From Thermoanaerobaculales bacterium (lineage in GTDB: Bacteria; Acidobacteriota; Thermoanaerobaculia; Thermoanaerobaculales; Sulfomarinibacteraceae): a stretch of DNA of 27,864 bases. The stretch is taken from the NCBI GenBank assembly GCA_029932545.1, contig JAOZPW010000008.1:1-27864 (forward strand), given 5' to 3'. The notes under the pieces were generated by a model, which worked only from the letters and a program-made list of their open reading frames with translations, was not told where the DNA came from and did not search any database. Of this stretch, positions 9,401 through 16,860 are shown one piece after another. Positions within the stretch are counted from its first letter, which is position 1; each line of letters opens with the position of its first letter. The translations under genes and the position numbers were made by a program.

Positions 9401-10399
9401 ACCCAACTTTCAGGCCTCGGCGACGAGACCTGGTCAATTCCCGCACTTGGCGCCACCGCCGCCGAGCAGTGGATACTTCAGGTTGGCGCAGGCTACGAAG
9501 AGAATGCCGGCAACAGCAACAATCCCGAGGTCTACTACTTCAACCCGGTCACGGGCGCCCCGCTCAAGAGTAATCTGGCCAACTCAACGGTTTCCTTGAC
9601 CAACGACAATGCCCCCTACGTGCCCAATAACTCCTTTGCCGACGCCGTCGTATGGCAGGACGACTCCAGTTCCTTCAAGGCGGACAATCTGGTCAACGAG
9701 AGCGTGCAGGCAGACCTCAACGGACACCTGTGGTCCATCACCGGAAGCGGCACAAGTATGGTGAAGACTGCGCTCGTGACCCTGGGCGACGGCGATCCTC
9801 TCTACTTCCCCCCGGCGGTCGCCGGCTATCCCAACTACCCGGTCGAGTACGCCATGTACACCTTTTCGACCGGCAGCTTTTACGCACAAAACGAAGACAT
9901 CAGCGGGGCCGATATCGGCACGACCGGAAATTTCATTCCCAAGGTCTTTGTCTCGATCAAGGAGCTTGCAAGCGGCACAGTTGCCACGGATAGCATTGCT
10001 CTCACGAACCTGTCCGACCCCGATGCAGCTGTGGGCAACACCCTGGGCGACCAGACCCAGGTCATCGCTCCGCCGATGATCTTCACTCCTGACGCGGACA
10101 GTCCCCTTGACCCATTCGCCCTCTTTCTGGTGTACGACCCCTTCGGCGCACCCTGCATCGGCATCTCATACATCGTCAGACTCGACTTCGACCCGACCAA
10201 TTTCTCGTCATTCAGTACTACCGTTTATGAGGCTGGCGAAGGCATGGCCGGCGGCTTTGCGCTCGCCGGAGAAAATGTCTTGGTATCCCAGTCCGGAGTG
10301 GGAGAAGGGGAAGAAGCCCGACTGGTCGTCGTACCGGATCTGACGATCCCGGTTGGTGGGGCCGCCGCCGACGTCTCCTGGTGGATCGAACTGCAGTAG
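6461..10399 (+). CDS. PilY1-like tip adhesin with VWA domain and large insert, cluster A
   Basis: This 1312-aa exported protein has a signal peptide ending near PAHA (residues 25-44). A von Willebrand A-type domain starts at about 60 with an intact MIDAS motif DRSGS (Asp69, Ser71, Ser73), and its second acidic motif LLMTDG sits at Asp535. The gap between them is about 400 residues longer than a normal VWA domain and holds two related segments (163-219 and 273-326), both containing K-M-x3-G-x-F-x-D-T-x3-F. A Cys-rich piece (about 541-557) follows MTDG. The second half has propeller-like pieces (HTLVWIGTSDGSVAGFDL) typical of the PilY1/PilC beta-propeller. The start has GAGAGG upstream of ATG. 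It lies last in the cluster and is expected at the pilus tip as adhesin, mechanosensor or retraction regulator. A run of seven G occurs at 6932-6938. Confidence 0.88.
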   Translation: MSYSRSRHSLEGNSIQYISLGVRAFASLILAVLILAPGPVPAHADDNRYDIMRLVTTQWIKPYMYIALDRSGSMHMTFDQSYNSYQRWYFDDGGSIDGYISLKDDWTHDWRGIGQGFWLRAGLRRFINEPPTSWTYDGYTWLTGWVDQSHPDNIYHPGGEPALSKGQLIEIVNYPIEGVNGIYMVSQASQNSGANPGWRYTKFIKMDVDGSFSDTNIVFPPLPTGNGDVTPFTFRRVTMTTVPSDLVASGDSDRSRMNNSPRDLLYIDQDLDVTAGDIVRVTGFSDSRNNGTFLIREYVSNGSGYDRFRVSKMTAGGNFPDTAFEFQGVDDYNGTAEILWLDYDPMSVWYFVSATRIATAKNVWGNDIIVYEPLATPEGVDAEGKEYYLFSGAGPTNGAWLEWEDSGDNGFGKTWHNWAASSGAAPAGDPAYTTTQLPSGMVRRFGDVAHLGLIEYSGGCNDFTPTVELDPDSPTSVVTPIEARFKTRANGGIIPGGSTPTKKAISSGGTAIVAAYNNDPQNMCGRTYGVLLMTDGISNYCNNGCTSSCSGETWDSCPSNYGNFPAGDSDNLWKTSVSGVDLEIRTWALGISEEVGRCELNYTAYKGRTDASSPHGDAGFSIDDDPYLADGDTDVYDTAHGDYAFFASSVDELRQALLDIISSMGVGDYATSSPAVGSGSGTTLGQIGFLGSSEYPSWEGHLRAFDLTLDPSDTDYELWDSGEVLTDATTPNNGFTRRIYTWDPTNSNAIVAVAPGTTAALDTICGSCGITDAVVDFMLGNDGNIPGGNTVGTVRPLQLGSVLNSTPAVIGSPIRFGLNQLHEHSSFEGTYGSRHTLVWIGTSDGSVAGFDLIDGAEILRLIPPNLLSKQVELYTNFSANPVKNPLGQSGLPVDHIFGVANSIRFGDVWDSNISEYRTVMFISEGPGGNGIHAIDLTHPYPGRTIGSDTYPADANYGYGATGDPPFKVLWSKTADGAAGTTQLSGLGDETWSIPALGATAAEQWILQVGAGYEENAGNSNNPEVYYFNPVTGAPLKSNLANSTVSLTNDNAPYVPNNSFADAVVWQDDSSSFKADNLVNESVQADLNGHLWSITGSGTSMVKTALVTLGDGDPLYFPPAVAGYPNYPVEYAMYTFSTGSFYAQNEDISGADIGTTGNFIPKVFVSIKELASGTVATDSIALTNLSDPDAAVGNTLGDQTQVIAPPMIFTPDADSPLDPFALFLVYDPFGAPCIGISYIVRLDFDPTNFSSFSTTVYEAGEGMAGGFALAGENVLVSQSGVGEGEEARLVVVPDLTIPVGGAAADVSWWIELQ

Positions 10400-10430
10400 G
10401 CCCGGCCTGCTGACCAACTGACCCAACGAC

Positions 10431-10460
10431 CGGCCGGTCACCTTGGTGGCCGGCCGTTTT
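10431..10460 (+). terminator. Intrinsic terminator of cluster A
   Basis: A ten-base-pair GC-rich stem (CGGCCGGTCA pairing with TGGCCGGCCG, one G-T wobble) with loop CCTTGG is followed directly by TTTT. It lies 31 nt after the PilY1-A stop. In the opposite direction there is no T-run, so it should act mainly on the + strand. Confidence 0.8.
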
Positions 10461-10494
10461 GTTGCCACGAGCAAACGACGTATTCACAGAATAT

Positions 10495-13400
10495 TCATTC
10501 TTCCCGCCAATCCACCAGACTGACTGAGACCGGCGATGGCGGCAGTGATTCCTTGAGCTTGAGATCATCGGAGACCTGAAATACCCGAATGCTGCCGGCG
10601 CTGTCAACGAACAGTTGGCTATCACCAACGAAGACAGTTGGTTGAGAATGCGCCTCGAACCGATCCTCCCCCGGCAGAGAGTTGCCGTTGCTGAGACGGA
10701 CCCGGTATGTCTTCGCCAACCCGCCGGGCCCACAGGCCTCGTCACCGCTTCCATAACCACCGTCAGGGCTGAAGGTTGAAAAGACGATCGTGCCCTCGCG
10801 CGCCAGCGCCGGTGTGACCACCTTCTCCCAACGACCCCTGGATTCCAACTTCAGGTACCAACCGTTACCACCTCCCAATCCCAACAGGGGCACGTCCAGC
10901 GCCGACGACCATGGATTCAGACCGACCAGGTCCTCCTCCGACAAAGAACCACCGTCTTGCACCTGGAAAGCGTAGAAACGATGTGCAACCGGATTTTCAT
11001 CGAGCAGGTCATCCCGATTGCCGGAACCGATTAACACCGCCAGATGAGCATTCCCTTCAAAATCTACAAACGCCGGGACCAGCGTCGGCCTCATGAAGAA
11101 GGGCTGATCCGGCCCTGCGGAGAAGATGATTGATGGTCGCCAGGATTCAACCCGCCCGGTCGTCGTATCCAGAATGCCGGGACTCTCGAGATCGACACGA
11201 TAGACCCGGCCGTTCGTGGTCCCAAAGAACACGTGCTCCGCAAATCCGTCCGAGTCATAATCCAGCAGTTGCACATCACCGGGCACCATCCCGTCGACCA
11301 CCGACTTGAACACGATTTTGCCCGTCTCTACATCAAGGCCGTAGATGAAATTACCGGAAATACCATCGAAGAAGCCGGCCGGCGAGACTTCCCCCTGACC
11401 ACCTCCGAAGAAGGCGATCATTCGCTCCTCAACCATACCTCCACGAACAACCCGGGCAAAGGAAACCGCCGGGCGAGACCATGTTGATCCAAGGTCAGGC
11501 GCCCCGTTTTGATCTTCGTCAGAATCGTCAGTGAATTCCCATCGAAGCAGGGGCCATGGAAATGAGCAATGATTGTCCCCCTTGCCTATTCGACAGCCGG
11601 CATCCCGGAGGACCGAAGGCGACGGCACAGACCCTGAGGTCCTACCACCGTCAGAACGCTCATCTTCTTCATCCAGTGGATCGGGCTCAGTCACGTCCAG
11701 GCAAACATAGGACCGACCTCCGCGACGTTGCCCCCACAAAAGCACCGTCCGCCATTCCCTTTCAGAACCGGACGGTCCATCCGGGTAGATCCAAACATCC
11801 GCAATGGACGGCGTTCCGTCTACCGTCCAACGATGGCTCGATGTTCCGGCCAGAGCCGGAAAAACTCCCATCACCGACCGCGGTACCCATGCGAAAAGCT
11901 CCCTTCCGCTGCCGACGTCATAATGGGGGCCGGCATCTTCCCCCCTGCCCGGATCCCAGATTCCCGCATCAAAAGCATGCATCGCACCGTCATCAGCCCC
12001 GACGAAAAGCACTGACCTCCGATGTCTGTGCCGGGAAAAGAACTCGCGATATCCATGAAAATCAGTCCAGTAGCAGGACGGACACGAAGGATAGGCCATG
12101 ACTTGGGGACGGGAATGGTAAATGTCTCCCAGTTTTTCCAGCCCCTTGGGTTGCTCTCCAGTTTCACATTCCCGGCTGCCCCTCCCTGTCCCAGCCGCGC
12201 ACCATCCGTAGATGTCGGGATCTCTCAGCGTCAGAGCCTGTCCATCTCCATCGACCCCGACCGCTACGCCACGGACGAAGTCCACCGTGTTGCGCAATCT
12301 GGCTCGGTCCTCGGCGTGTTCATCCTCAACAGCCTCCGGCCAACGCCCAAATAGCAGACTCCCCAATTCCAACCGTTGATCAAAGAACCTCGGTCCGTCT
12401 CCGGGATAGGCAAAGTGGCATCCCCTCCAGCTTCCGCCGTCCTCAACCCCGAAGTACATCGCCCGAGGGTCTGTCGACCTTCCGAATGGACTCGGTGTCA
12501 GCACATCGCCCCAGTCCCAACGCTTCGCCAAGACATCACCGGCATCCCACAAGGCTTCGGTCTCATCCAATGACCCGCCATTCGACATTCCTGCCAGAGA
12601 ATCCGCCGAGTAGGCCTGCACATGGCCTTCCCAGATCGACCGCCCACGGCGAGGAGTGAATTTTGCAAGAAAAACGGGTCGGTCCTCTGACCCTCCTGGG
12701 GGCGCCACCAACGACACAAAGGCCCGAGAGCGTTGTTCGATGTCCCGGACAATATCTTCGAGGGCGGAAACGACCTCATCCTCACTTTGCACCACATACA
12801 ACCGACCACCAGTCATCGGCCCGATGCAATCGAGGGATGGTGGCACACTCTGGTCGAGCGTGTCGCTCAGCAAGACAACGTAAACCGGGACCTCCGCCAG
12901 GTCGAATGCGGCAGAACACACGGCCTCAGGCTCTTCGCAGCTTTCGCCGCCGTCTGTCACGACAATGATGAAGTCCTCTCTGCACCGTTTCAGCGGGTCA
13001 TCCCACTGGTTGATGGACCGAGAAAAATAGTAGTGGGCTTCCCTCAAGCTTTCGGCCAAAGGCCGGTTCCCTTTCGCCGCAACCGTCTCCGTCAAAGGAA
13101 GATAGTAGTCTCGGTGGGAAGGCAGTGTTCGAGACTCCGGCCGGGAGGGAAAGAAGAAAACCGGGGCAGTCTGCGGTCCCAAGAAACTTTGAATCGTCTC
13201 TCGGTTGTCCACCGTCTCTCCCGTGATTGAATCCGGGAGGGACAGTCCTACGATCGGACTGATCGGGTCATCACCGTTGACGAATCCTCGGCACATCGGG
13301 CTGCCGCCACTCGAGGAGTCACTGACCTTCGAATCATCGTCAAAAGAGACTATATGCTGTGAATAGTGAACCTCCGTGATACGAGCAGCAGGACAGACAG

Positions 13401-14454
13401 GGCAATCAACCTTCAGCGCCGCAACCCACCCCACTCTAGACCTGAAAACCTCGTACCGCTCCATCACCACAAGATCCCTTCTTCCGATGGGGTGCCGTTC
13501 AATTGCGCCCACCACCGTCCGACGAAGGTCTTCCCGCCATCCATCACCGGTGATATCGATACCCAGGTGTGGGGCCACATCTCGCCACGATCTCGAACCG
13601 AGCAACCCCGACTGAATCCACCCGTCGGCCGGAAGAGCATCAAAATCGAAAGCCGGGTGATAGAAGAGATGTCCCCGCCTTCGCTCCCTCATCGGTAGTG
13701 CCGCCCACGGCCGCGGGACGCCCTGCCCTCCCGTATCAACCAAAAAGGAGACCAGCCTCAGGTCGCCATCTTCGGGGAGACTCCCGGTTCCACGATTGCT
13801 CTCAAAAGGATCCGACCGGGCAACGAAAACCTCGTCTCCCGTTTCTCCGTAGCGAAATCTGAGGTGCGCCCCAGTCTCACCGTTTGCCCCATCGACTCCT
13901 TTCAGACCCATACGGATAGGATCCCCGGGCATGCTGCCGTCCAACATCGGCAGCTGATTCTCGCCGACACGATAGATAAACTTCACCCGAGCCGCCGCCC
14001 GACTCTCATCTTCAAAGAAGGAAAATCCGAGGTTGAGCCCGGTTCCTCGGTCGACCACCTCACGCAGGGCTGACTTGGCCTGGTGCAGTTTGGAACCTCT
14101 TTCAAGGACCGATCTGAAATCCGGACCCAACCTCCTGCGTAAGACATCGGCCCCATAGATCCTCTCCATGAAGTTTGCAAATCGGCCGTCATCGTCAGCG
14201 CCCGCCGGAAAGACCAGGCTGGACGTAGGCACATCGTGGGTCATTTCTACGCCGGAATCGAGTATTACAAAGACATTGGGCTTGGCCCGCCAACCCTCGA
14301 GAAGATCCCGATCGTCTGCATATGAGGACGTCGTCAGGCACCCGAAGATGAGCGCCGGCAGAACAACCCAACCGACGTGGTAGAGGCTCACACGGCGCCC
14401 GGTTCCCGGTCCTGTAACCGATGGACGTTGGGCGTTGAACGGTTTTTCTTTCAT
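10495..14454 (-). CDS. PilY1-like protein with degenerate VWA metal site, cluster B
   Basis: This 1319-aa exported protein has a signal peptide ending near SYA (residue 46). The family opening KPNVFVILD is present, but where the MIDAS motif DxSxS is expected the sequence reads DSGVE (66-70), so the metal site looks broken; a later VVTDGGESC motif remains. The C-terminal third is classic PilY1: propeller strands (SVLFVGADDGAMHAFDAG, GRVYRVDLES), a calcium-type loop DYDSDGFAE (1065-1073), and the end motif GWYLKLE...VVTPALAREGTIVFSTFSPDG. The start overlaps the preceding PilX-like gene by ATGA, and GGGGGTGAGAG precedes it. It is the last gene of cluster B and converges on cluster A. Expected location is the pilus tip or outer surface. 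It could replace or modulate the cluster A protein. Confidence 0.9.
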   Translation of the reverse strand: MKEKPFNAQRPSVTGPGTGRRVSLYHVGWVVLPALIFGCLTTSSYADDRDLLEGWRAKPNVFVILDSGVEMTHDVPTSSLVFPAGADDDGRFANFMERIYGADVLRRRLGPDFRSVLERGSKLHQAKSALREVVDRGTGLNLGFSFFEDESRAAARVKFIYRVGENQLPMLDGSMPGDPIRMGLKGVDGANGETGAHLRFRYGETGDEVFVARSDPFESNRGTGSLPEDGDLRLVSFLVDTGGQGVPRPWAALPMRERRRGHLFYHPAFDFDALPADGWIQSGLLGSRSWRDVAPHLGIDITGDGWREDLRRTVVGAIERHPIGRRDLVVMERYEVFRSRVGWVAALKVDCPVCPAARITEVHYSQHIVSFDDDSKVSDSSSGGSPMCRGFVNGDDPISPIVGLSLPDSITGETVDNRETIQSFLGPQTAPVFFFPSRPESRTLPSHRDYYLPLTETVAAKGNRPLAESLREAHYYFSRSINQWDDPLKRCREDFIIVVTDGGESCEEPEAVCSAAFDLAEVPVYVVLLSDTLDQSVPPSLDCIGPMTGGRLYVVQSEDEVVSALEDIVRDIEQRSRAFVSLVAPPGGSEDRPVFLAKFTPRRGRSIWEGHVQAYSADSLAGMSNGGSLDETEALWDAGDVLAKRWDWGDVLTPSPFGRSTDPRAMYFGVEDGGSWRGCHFAYPGDGPRFFDQRLELGSLLFGRWPEAVEDEHAEDRARLRNTVDFVRGVAVGVDGDGQALTLRDPDIYGWCAAGTGRGSRECETGEQPKGLEKLGDIYHSRPQVMAYPSCPSCYWTDFHGYREFFSRHRHRRSVLFVGADDGAMHAFDAGIWDPGRGEDAGPHYDVGSGRELFAWVPRSVMGVFPALAGTSSHRWTVDGTPSIADVWIYPDGPSGSEREWRTVLLWGQRRGGRSYVCLDVTEPDPLDEEDERSDGGRTSGSVPSPSVLRDAGCRIGKGDNHCSFPWPLLRWEFTDDSDEDQNGAPDLGSTWSRPAVSFARVVRGGMVEERMIAFFGGGQGEVSPAGFFDGISGNFIYGLDVETGKIVFKSVVDGMVPGDVQLLDYDSDGFAEHVFFGTTNGRVYRVDLESPGILDTTTGRVESWRPSIIFSAGPDQPFFMRPTLVPAFVDFEGNAHLAVLIGSGNRDDLLDENPVAHRFYAFQVQDGGSLSEEDLVGLNPWSSALDVPLLGLGGGNGWYLKLESRGRWEKVVTPALAREGTIVFSTFSPDGGYGSGDEACGPGGLAKTYRVRLSNGNSLPGEDRFEAHSQPTVFVGDSQLFVDSAGSIRVFQVSDDLKLKESLPPSPVSVSLVDWREE

Positions 14455-15053
14455 CTCTCACCCCCTTGTGCCAAATCTGGACCCTGAGCGAAAGTGCTCG
14501 AAAGAGGAACCGGTCCCACGCTCAGCGTCGCTGATACTTGTCGTCCACTCCCGGTTGGGTGGTGGAATGCCCGACTGGCGCCCCTGTAGACAAGAACGCA
14601 GAGGGACTCCCCATCGGAGCCCTGGCCTCCCCCAATCTGGGAACCGACGACCGCCCGGGGCGGCCCTGCGGGCAGAAAGGCACTGACTTCAACCTCAATC
14701 GGCCGCCCGGCCGGCCCAACGTGAGAACCCTGCATGTCAGAAGTGTCAAACCTGAATTCACCAGTATTTCCAACCTGCAGCCTTGTCCTGGCGCCGTTGA
14801 TGCCGCCGTCAGCCGCATAGAAGGTCATCACGGAATATCTCTCAATCCCGGCTACCCGGCTCGCGACAAAGCTCCGGGTCACCAGGGCGAACGCCAGTAA
14901 CGACAGAACCACGATCAGCATCAGGGCCACCAAAAGCGCGACCCCTCGTTCCGAAGCCTGCTGCCGGAGACAATCCGGAGATTCCTGTAACGGACCCGAC
15001 TCGACAATGTTGATGTGGCCTGAATTTCCCTCACCTATCTTCCCCTGTCTCAT
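14451..15053 (-). CDS. PilX-like minor pilin, cluster B
   Basis: This 200-aa protein has a long hydrophilic leader (about 37 residues) before ERGVALLVALMLIVVLSLLA and then ASRVAGIERYSVMTFYAADGGINGAR. This matches the PilX N-terminal pattern: Gly-led helix without Glu5, then an AAdGG/AExG motif. ATG 15053 has GGAGG nearby, and its ATGA overlaps the stop of the PilW-like gene, indicating coupling; the 3' end is likewise coupled to the PilY1-like gene. The leader is longer than in the cluster A counterpart. Confidence 0.84.
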   Translation of the reverse strand: MRQGKIGEGNSGHINIVESGPLQESPDCLRQQASERGVALLVALMLIVVLSLLAFALVTRSFVASRVAGIERYSVMTFYAADGGINGARTRLQVGNTGEFRFDTSDMQGSHVGPAGRPIEVEVSAFLPAGPPRAVVGSQIGGGQGSDGESLCVLVYRGASRAFHHPTGSGRQVSATLSVGPVPLSSTFAQGPDLAQGGER

Positions 15054-16204
15054 CTCATCCTCCTCGTGCCGGCATCAGCCTTTCGGGGTTTGATACAAAC
15101 CGTCATCGACCGGTACCGGTATCCCGATCCGCCGACCGTCATACTGGGCCCGTTTTCAAGGCTCTTGGGCTCCTGAGACCATCTCCGATCGGGTTGTTGA
15201 GTTCGAATGGCAATCGAAAGACGGAACACAATCAACTTCGCCATCTGCTCCCCTGTAGGCCCGCCGGTCCGATCCCGGCTCAAGAACCACTCTTCTTCGG
15301 AGACCTGACCGTCACCGTCGAGGTCACAGCCCAAAGCAACCTGGAGGTCAACGACGTTGGCCACCATCTCTTCGGCCAAGACCCTGGCCCCACCGCCACT
15401 GGTCACTCTCAATCGATAGAGAGAACTTCCTCCAAAACCATTCTTCGATACCAGGAAAACAAAGTCGTCGAGAAACCCCCCCGAGAAAACCTCAGCAGGC
15501 TTGACCGTGAACGCACGAGCGGCGTTAAGCGACGCAAAAGCGGCTGAGGGGCCGTCGTCAAAACTCAGATTCATGCGGGCGGCGCCCCCGGAATTCTCGA
15601 TCACAGCCTCGTCACTGATTTCGACGACCCGCCACTGTGCAATATCCCTGCTTTGACCGTTGCCAACCGAGATGGTGAACGGCGCCTGCAAAGCGAACAA
15701 GAACGGTCTGCCACACATACTCCCTGAGAGGGTCAGGTCCTGATCGAGACCAGTCCAGGGGGAGATCGATTGAATCGAACATCGCCCCCGACCGTCAAAA
15801 TCATCGGCGGCGAGACCATAGATCGGAGTCGTCATCACACCTCGGATCCTCAGCACATCCGTTCCCTCAATGGGATACCGGGCCGGCTCGAATGTCCATG
15901 CCTCTCCCCCGGCCGAGCTTTCCATGACCTGACCCTCGGAGAATCCGTCGACGACATCAACCGCCAGGGGTCGAAATCCTCCTTCTGGTCGAGGCGCGAA
16001 AAGAGGCAGACCTCCAGCTCCAGCCATCCGAATCTGCCTCACGACCAAGGCAACACAGTTGCGAAGGTCCTCCGATGCTTCCGTGACGTCTCCTTGAACC
16101 CGGACAACGTCGTTCATTTCCGTCAAGAACCCCAAAAACGAGACTACGACCAGCGACAGAATCGTCAGGGCAAGCAGTGCTTCGACAAGAGAAAAGCCTC
16201 GCAT
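15050..16204 (-). CDS. PilW-like minor pilin, cluster B
   Basis: This 384-aa protein starts at ATG 16204 with GGAGG 8 nt upstream; a TTG two codons earlier is less likely. The leader is only three residues (MRG) before FSLVEALLALTILSLVVVSF, with Phe+1 and Glu+5. That is very short but has the canonical cleavage context. The mature part (EASEDLRNCVALVVRQIRMAGAGG) fits PilW/GspJ. A segment CDLDGDGQVSEEEW near the C-terminus looks like an EF-hand-type calcium loop (D-x-D-x-D-G-x-V-x-x-x-E), unusual in a minor pilin. The coding strand has a run of seven G (window 15476-15482). Tightly coupled to both neighbours. Confidence 0.87.
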   Translation of the reverse strand: MRGFSLVEALLALTILSLVVVSFLGFLTEMNDVVRVQGDVTEASEDLRNCVALVVRQIRMAGAGGLPLFAPRPEGGFRPLAVDVVDGFSEGQVMESSAGGEAWTFEPARYPIEGTDVLRIRGVMTTPIYGLAADDFDGRGRCSIQSISPWTGLDQDLTLSGSMCGRPFLFALQAPFTISVGNGQSRDIAQWRVVEISDEAVIENSGGAARMNLSFDDGPSAAFASLNAARAFTVKPAEVFSGGFLDDFVFLVSKNGFGGSSLYRLRVTSGGGARVLAEEMVANVVDLQVALGCDLDGDGQVSEEEWFLSRDRTGGPTGEQMAKLIVFRLSIAIRTQQPDRRWSQEPKSLENGPSMTVGGSGYRYRSMTVCIKPRKADAGTRRMR

Positions 16205-16206
16205 GG

Positions 16207-16653
16207 TCAATCCCTCCCCCTCATCACGACAATCGTAAGATCACGGCGGCCGACACCAGTTCCGCCCCGTGCAACAACGGTAATGGAGATGACTTTGAGG
16301 TTCCCGGCCGGTCCCTCCCTGCCGGGCGGGATGGGCGTCGATTGATCGACCAGCCGTTCCCTGACATTCCATGTGGCCTCGATGTGGCCCTGACCGACTC
16401 CGTCCGCGTGCACGCCAGGACTCAGTCTGGGGTCATCCCAGTGAGATGCCATTAAATTCTCGGCAATATCCCGAGCCCGATTGGTCAGGAGAGAATAGTC
16501 CCGCCCCGTCGAGGTCAGGTTCATCGAAAATGGAACAAGGGACAACACGCCGACTGTTCCCATCATCAGGAGCAGCAGCGCTACCAGCGTCTCAGGCAGA
16601 CTGACACCGGCTTCAGCCGGGAGTGCCCGGCCGGACAATAAATTGTATTTCAT
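16207..16653 (-). CDS. PilV-like minor pilin, cluster B (first gene)
   Basis: This 148-aa protein starts at ATG 16653, which has AGGTGG 5 nt upstream; a GTG at 16662 is an alternative. The prepilin signal is SGRALPAEAG, then VSLPETLVALLLLMMGTVGV with Glu+5; Val at +1 and Pro at +4 are slightly unusual. The SLxETLVALLLLMMGTVGVLSLVPFSMN segment resembles PilV. Cluster B has no FimT/GspH-like gene, so this PilV-like gene is promoter-proximal. Its ribosome-binding site lies in a hairpin (see separate entry). Confidence 0.85.
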   Translation of the reverse strand: MKYNLLSGRALPAEAGVSLPETLVALLLLMMGTVGVLSLVPFSMNLTSTGRDYSLLTNRARDIAENLMASHWDDPRLSPGVHADGVGQGHIEATWNVRERLVDQSTPIPPGREGPAGNLKVISITVVARGGTGVGRRDLTIVVMRGRD

Positions 16654-16659
16654 GGTAAC

Positions 16660-16678
16660 CACCTGTTCTCAGCAGGTG
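16660..16678 (-). promoter_or_regulatory. Leader hairpin covering the ribosome-binding site of cluster B
   Basis: On the minus strand CACCTG pairs perfectly with CAGGTG across a seven-base loop. The 3' arm contains most of the AGGTGG Shine-Dalgarno of the PilV-like gene, so the stem could limit translation of cluster B. Only six base pairs are involved, so an effect is plausible but unproven. Confidence 0.45.
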
Positions 16679-16689
16679 TGGACCCTCCC

Positions 16690-16717
16690 AGCATACATCC
16701 TCATCCCCGGAAATCAA
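16690..16717 (-). promoter_or_regulatory. Candidate sigma70 promoter for pilus cluster B
   Basis: Read on the minus strand there is TTGATT, a 16-nt spacer, then TATGCT, placing the transcription start just before the leader hairpin. The elements match consensus 4 of 6 each. It shares bases with a candidate plus-strand promoter. Confidence 0.4.
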
Positions 16718-16742
16718 CAAGAAAAACGGGCTTTGGTAAAAT
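16715..16742 (+). promoter_or_regulatory. Candidate sigma70 promoter for the zinc-ribbon gene
   Basis: TCAACA, a 16-nt spacer and TAAAAT (4 of 6 and 5 of 6 matches) lie about 120 nt upstream of the ATG at 16861. The -35 element overlaps the opposing -35 of cluster B, so the two directions could compete for polymerase. Confidence 0.35.
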
Positions 16743-16860
16743 GGCTTGGAGGGATTTGGCCTGAGAGACTGAGGCAAGACGATTACTGATCCGGCCGGGT
16801 CCTTGGTCATGACTGGTTGAAGGTTAAATATTTGAAGATTCACGATAGCGGGAGAAATCG

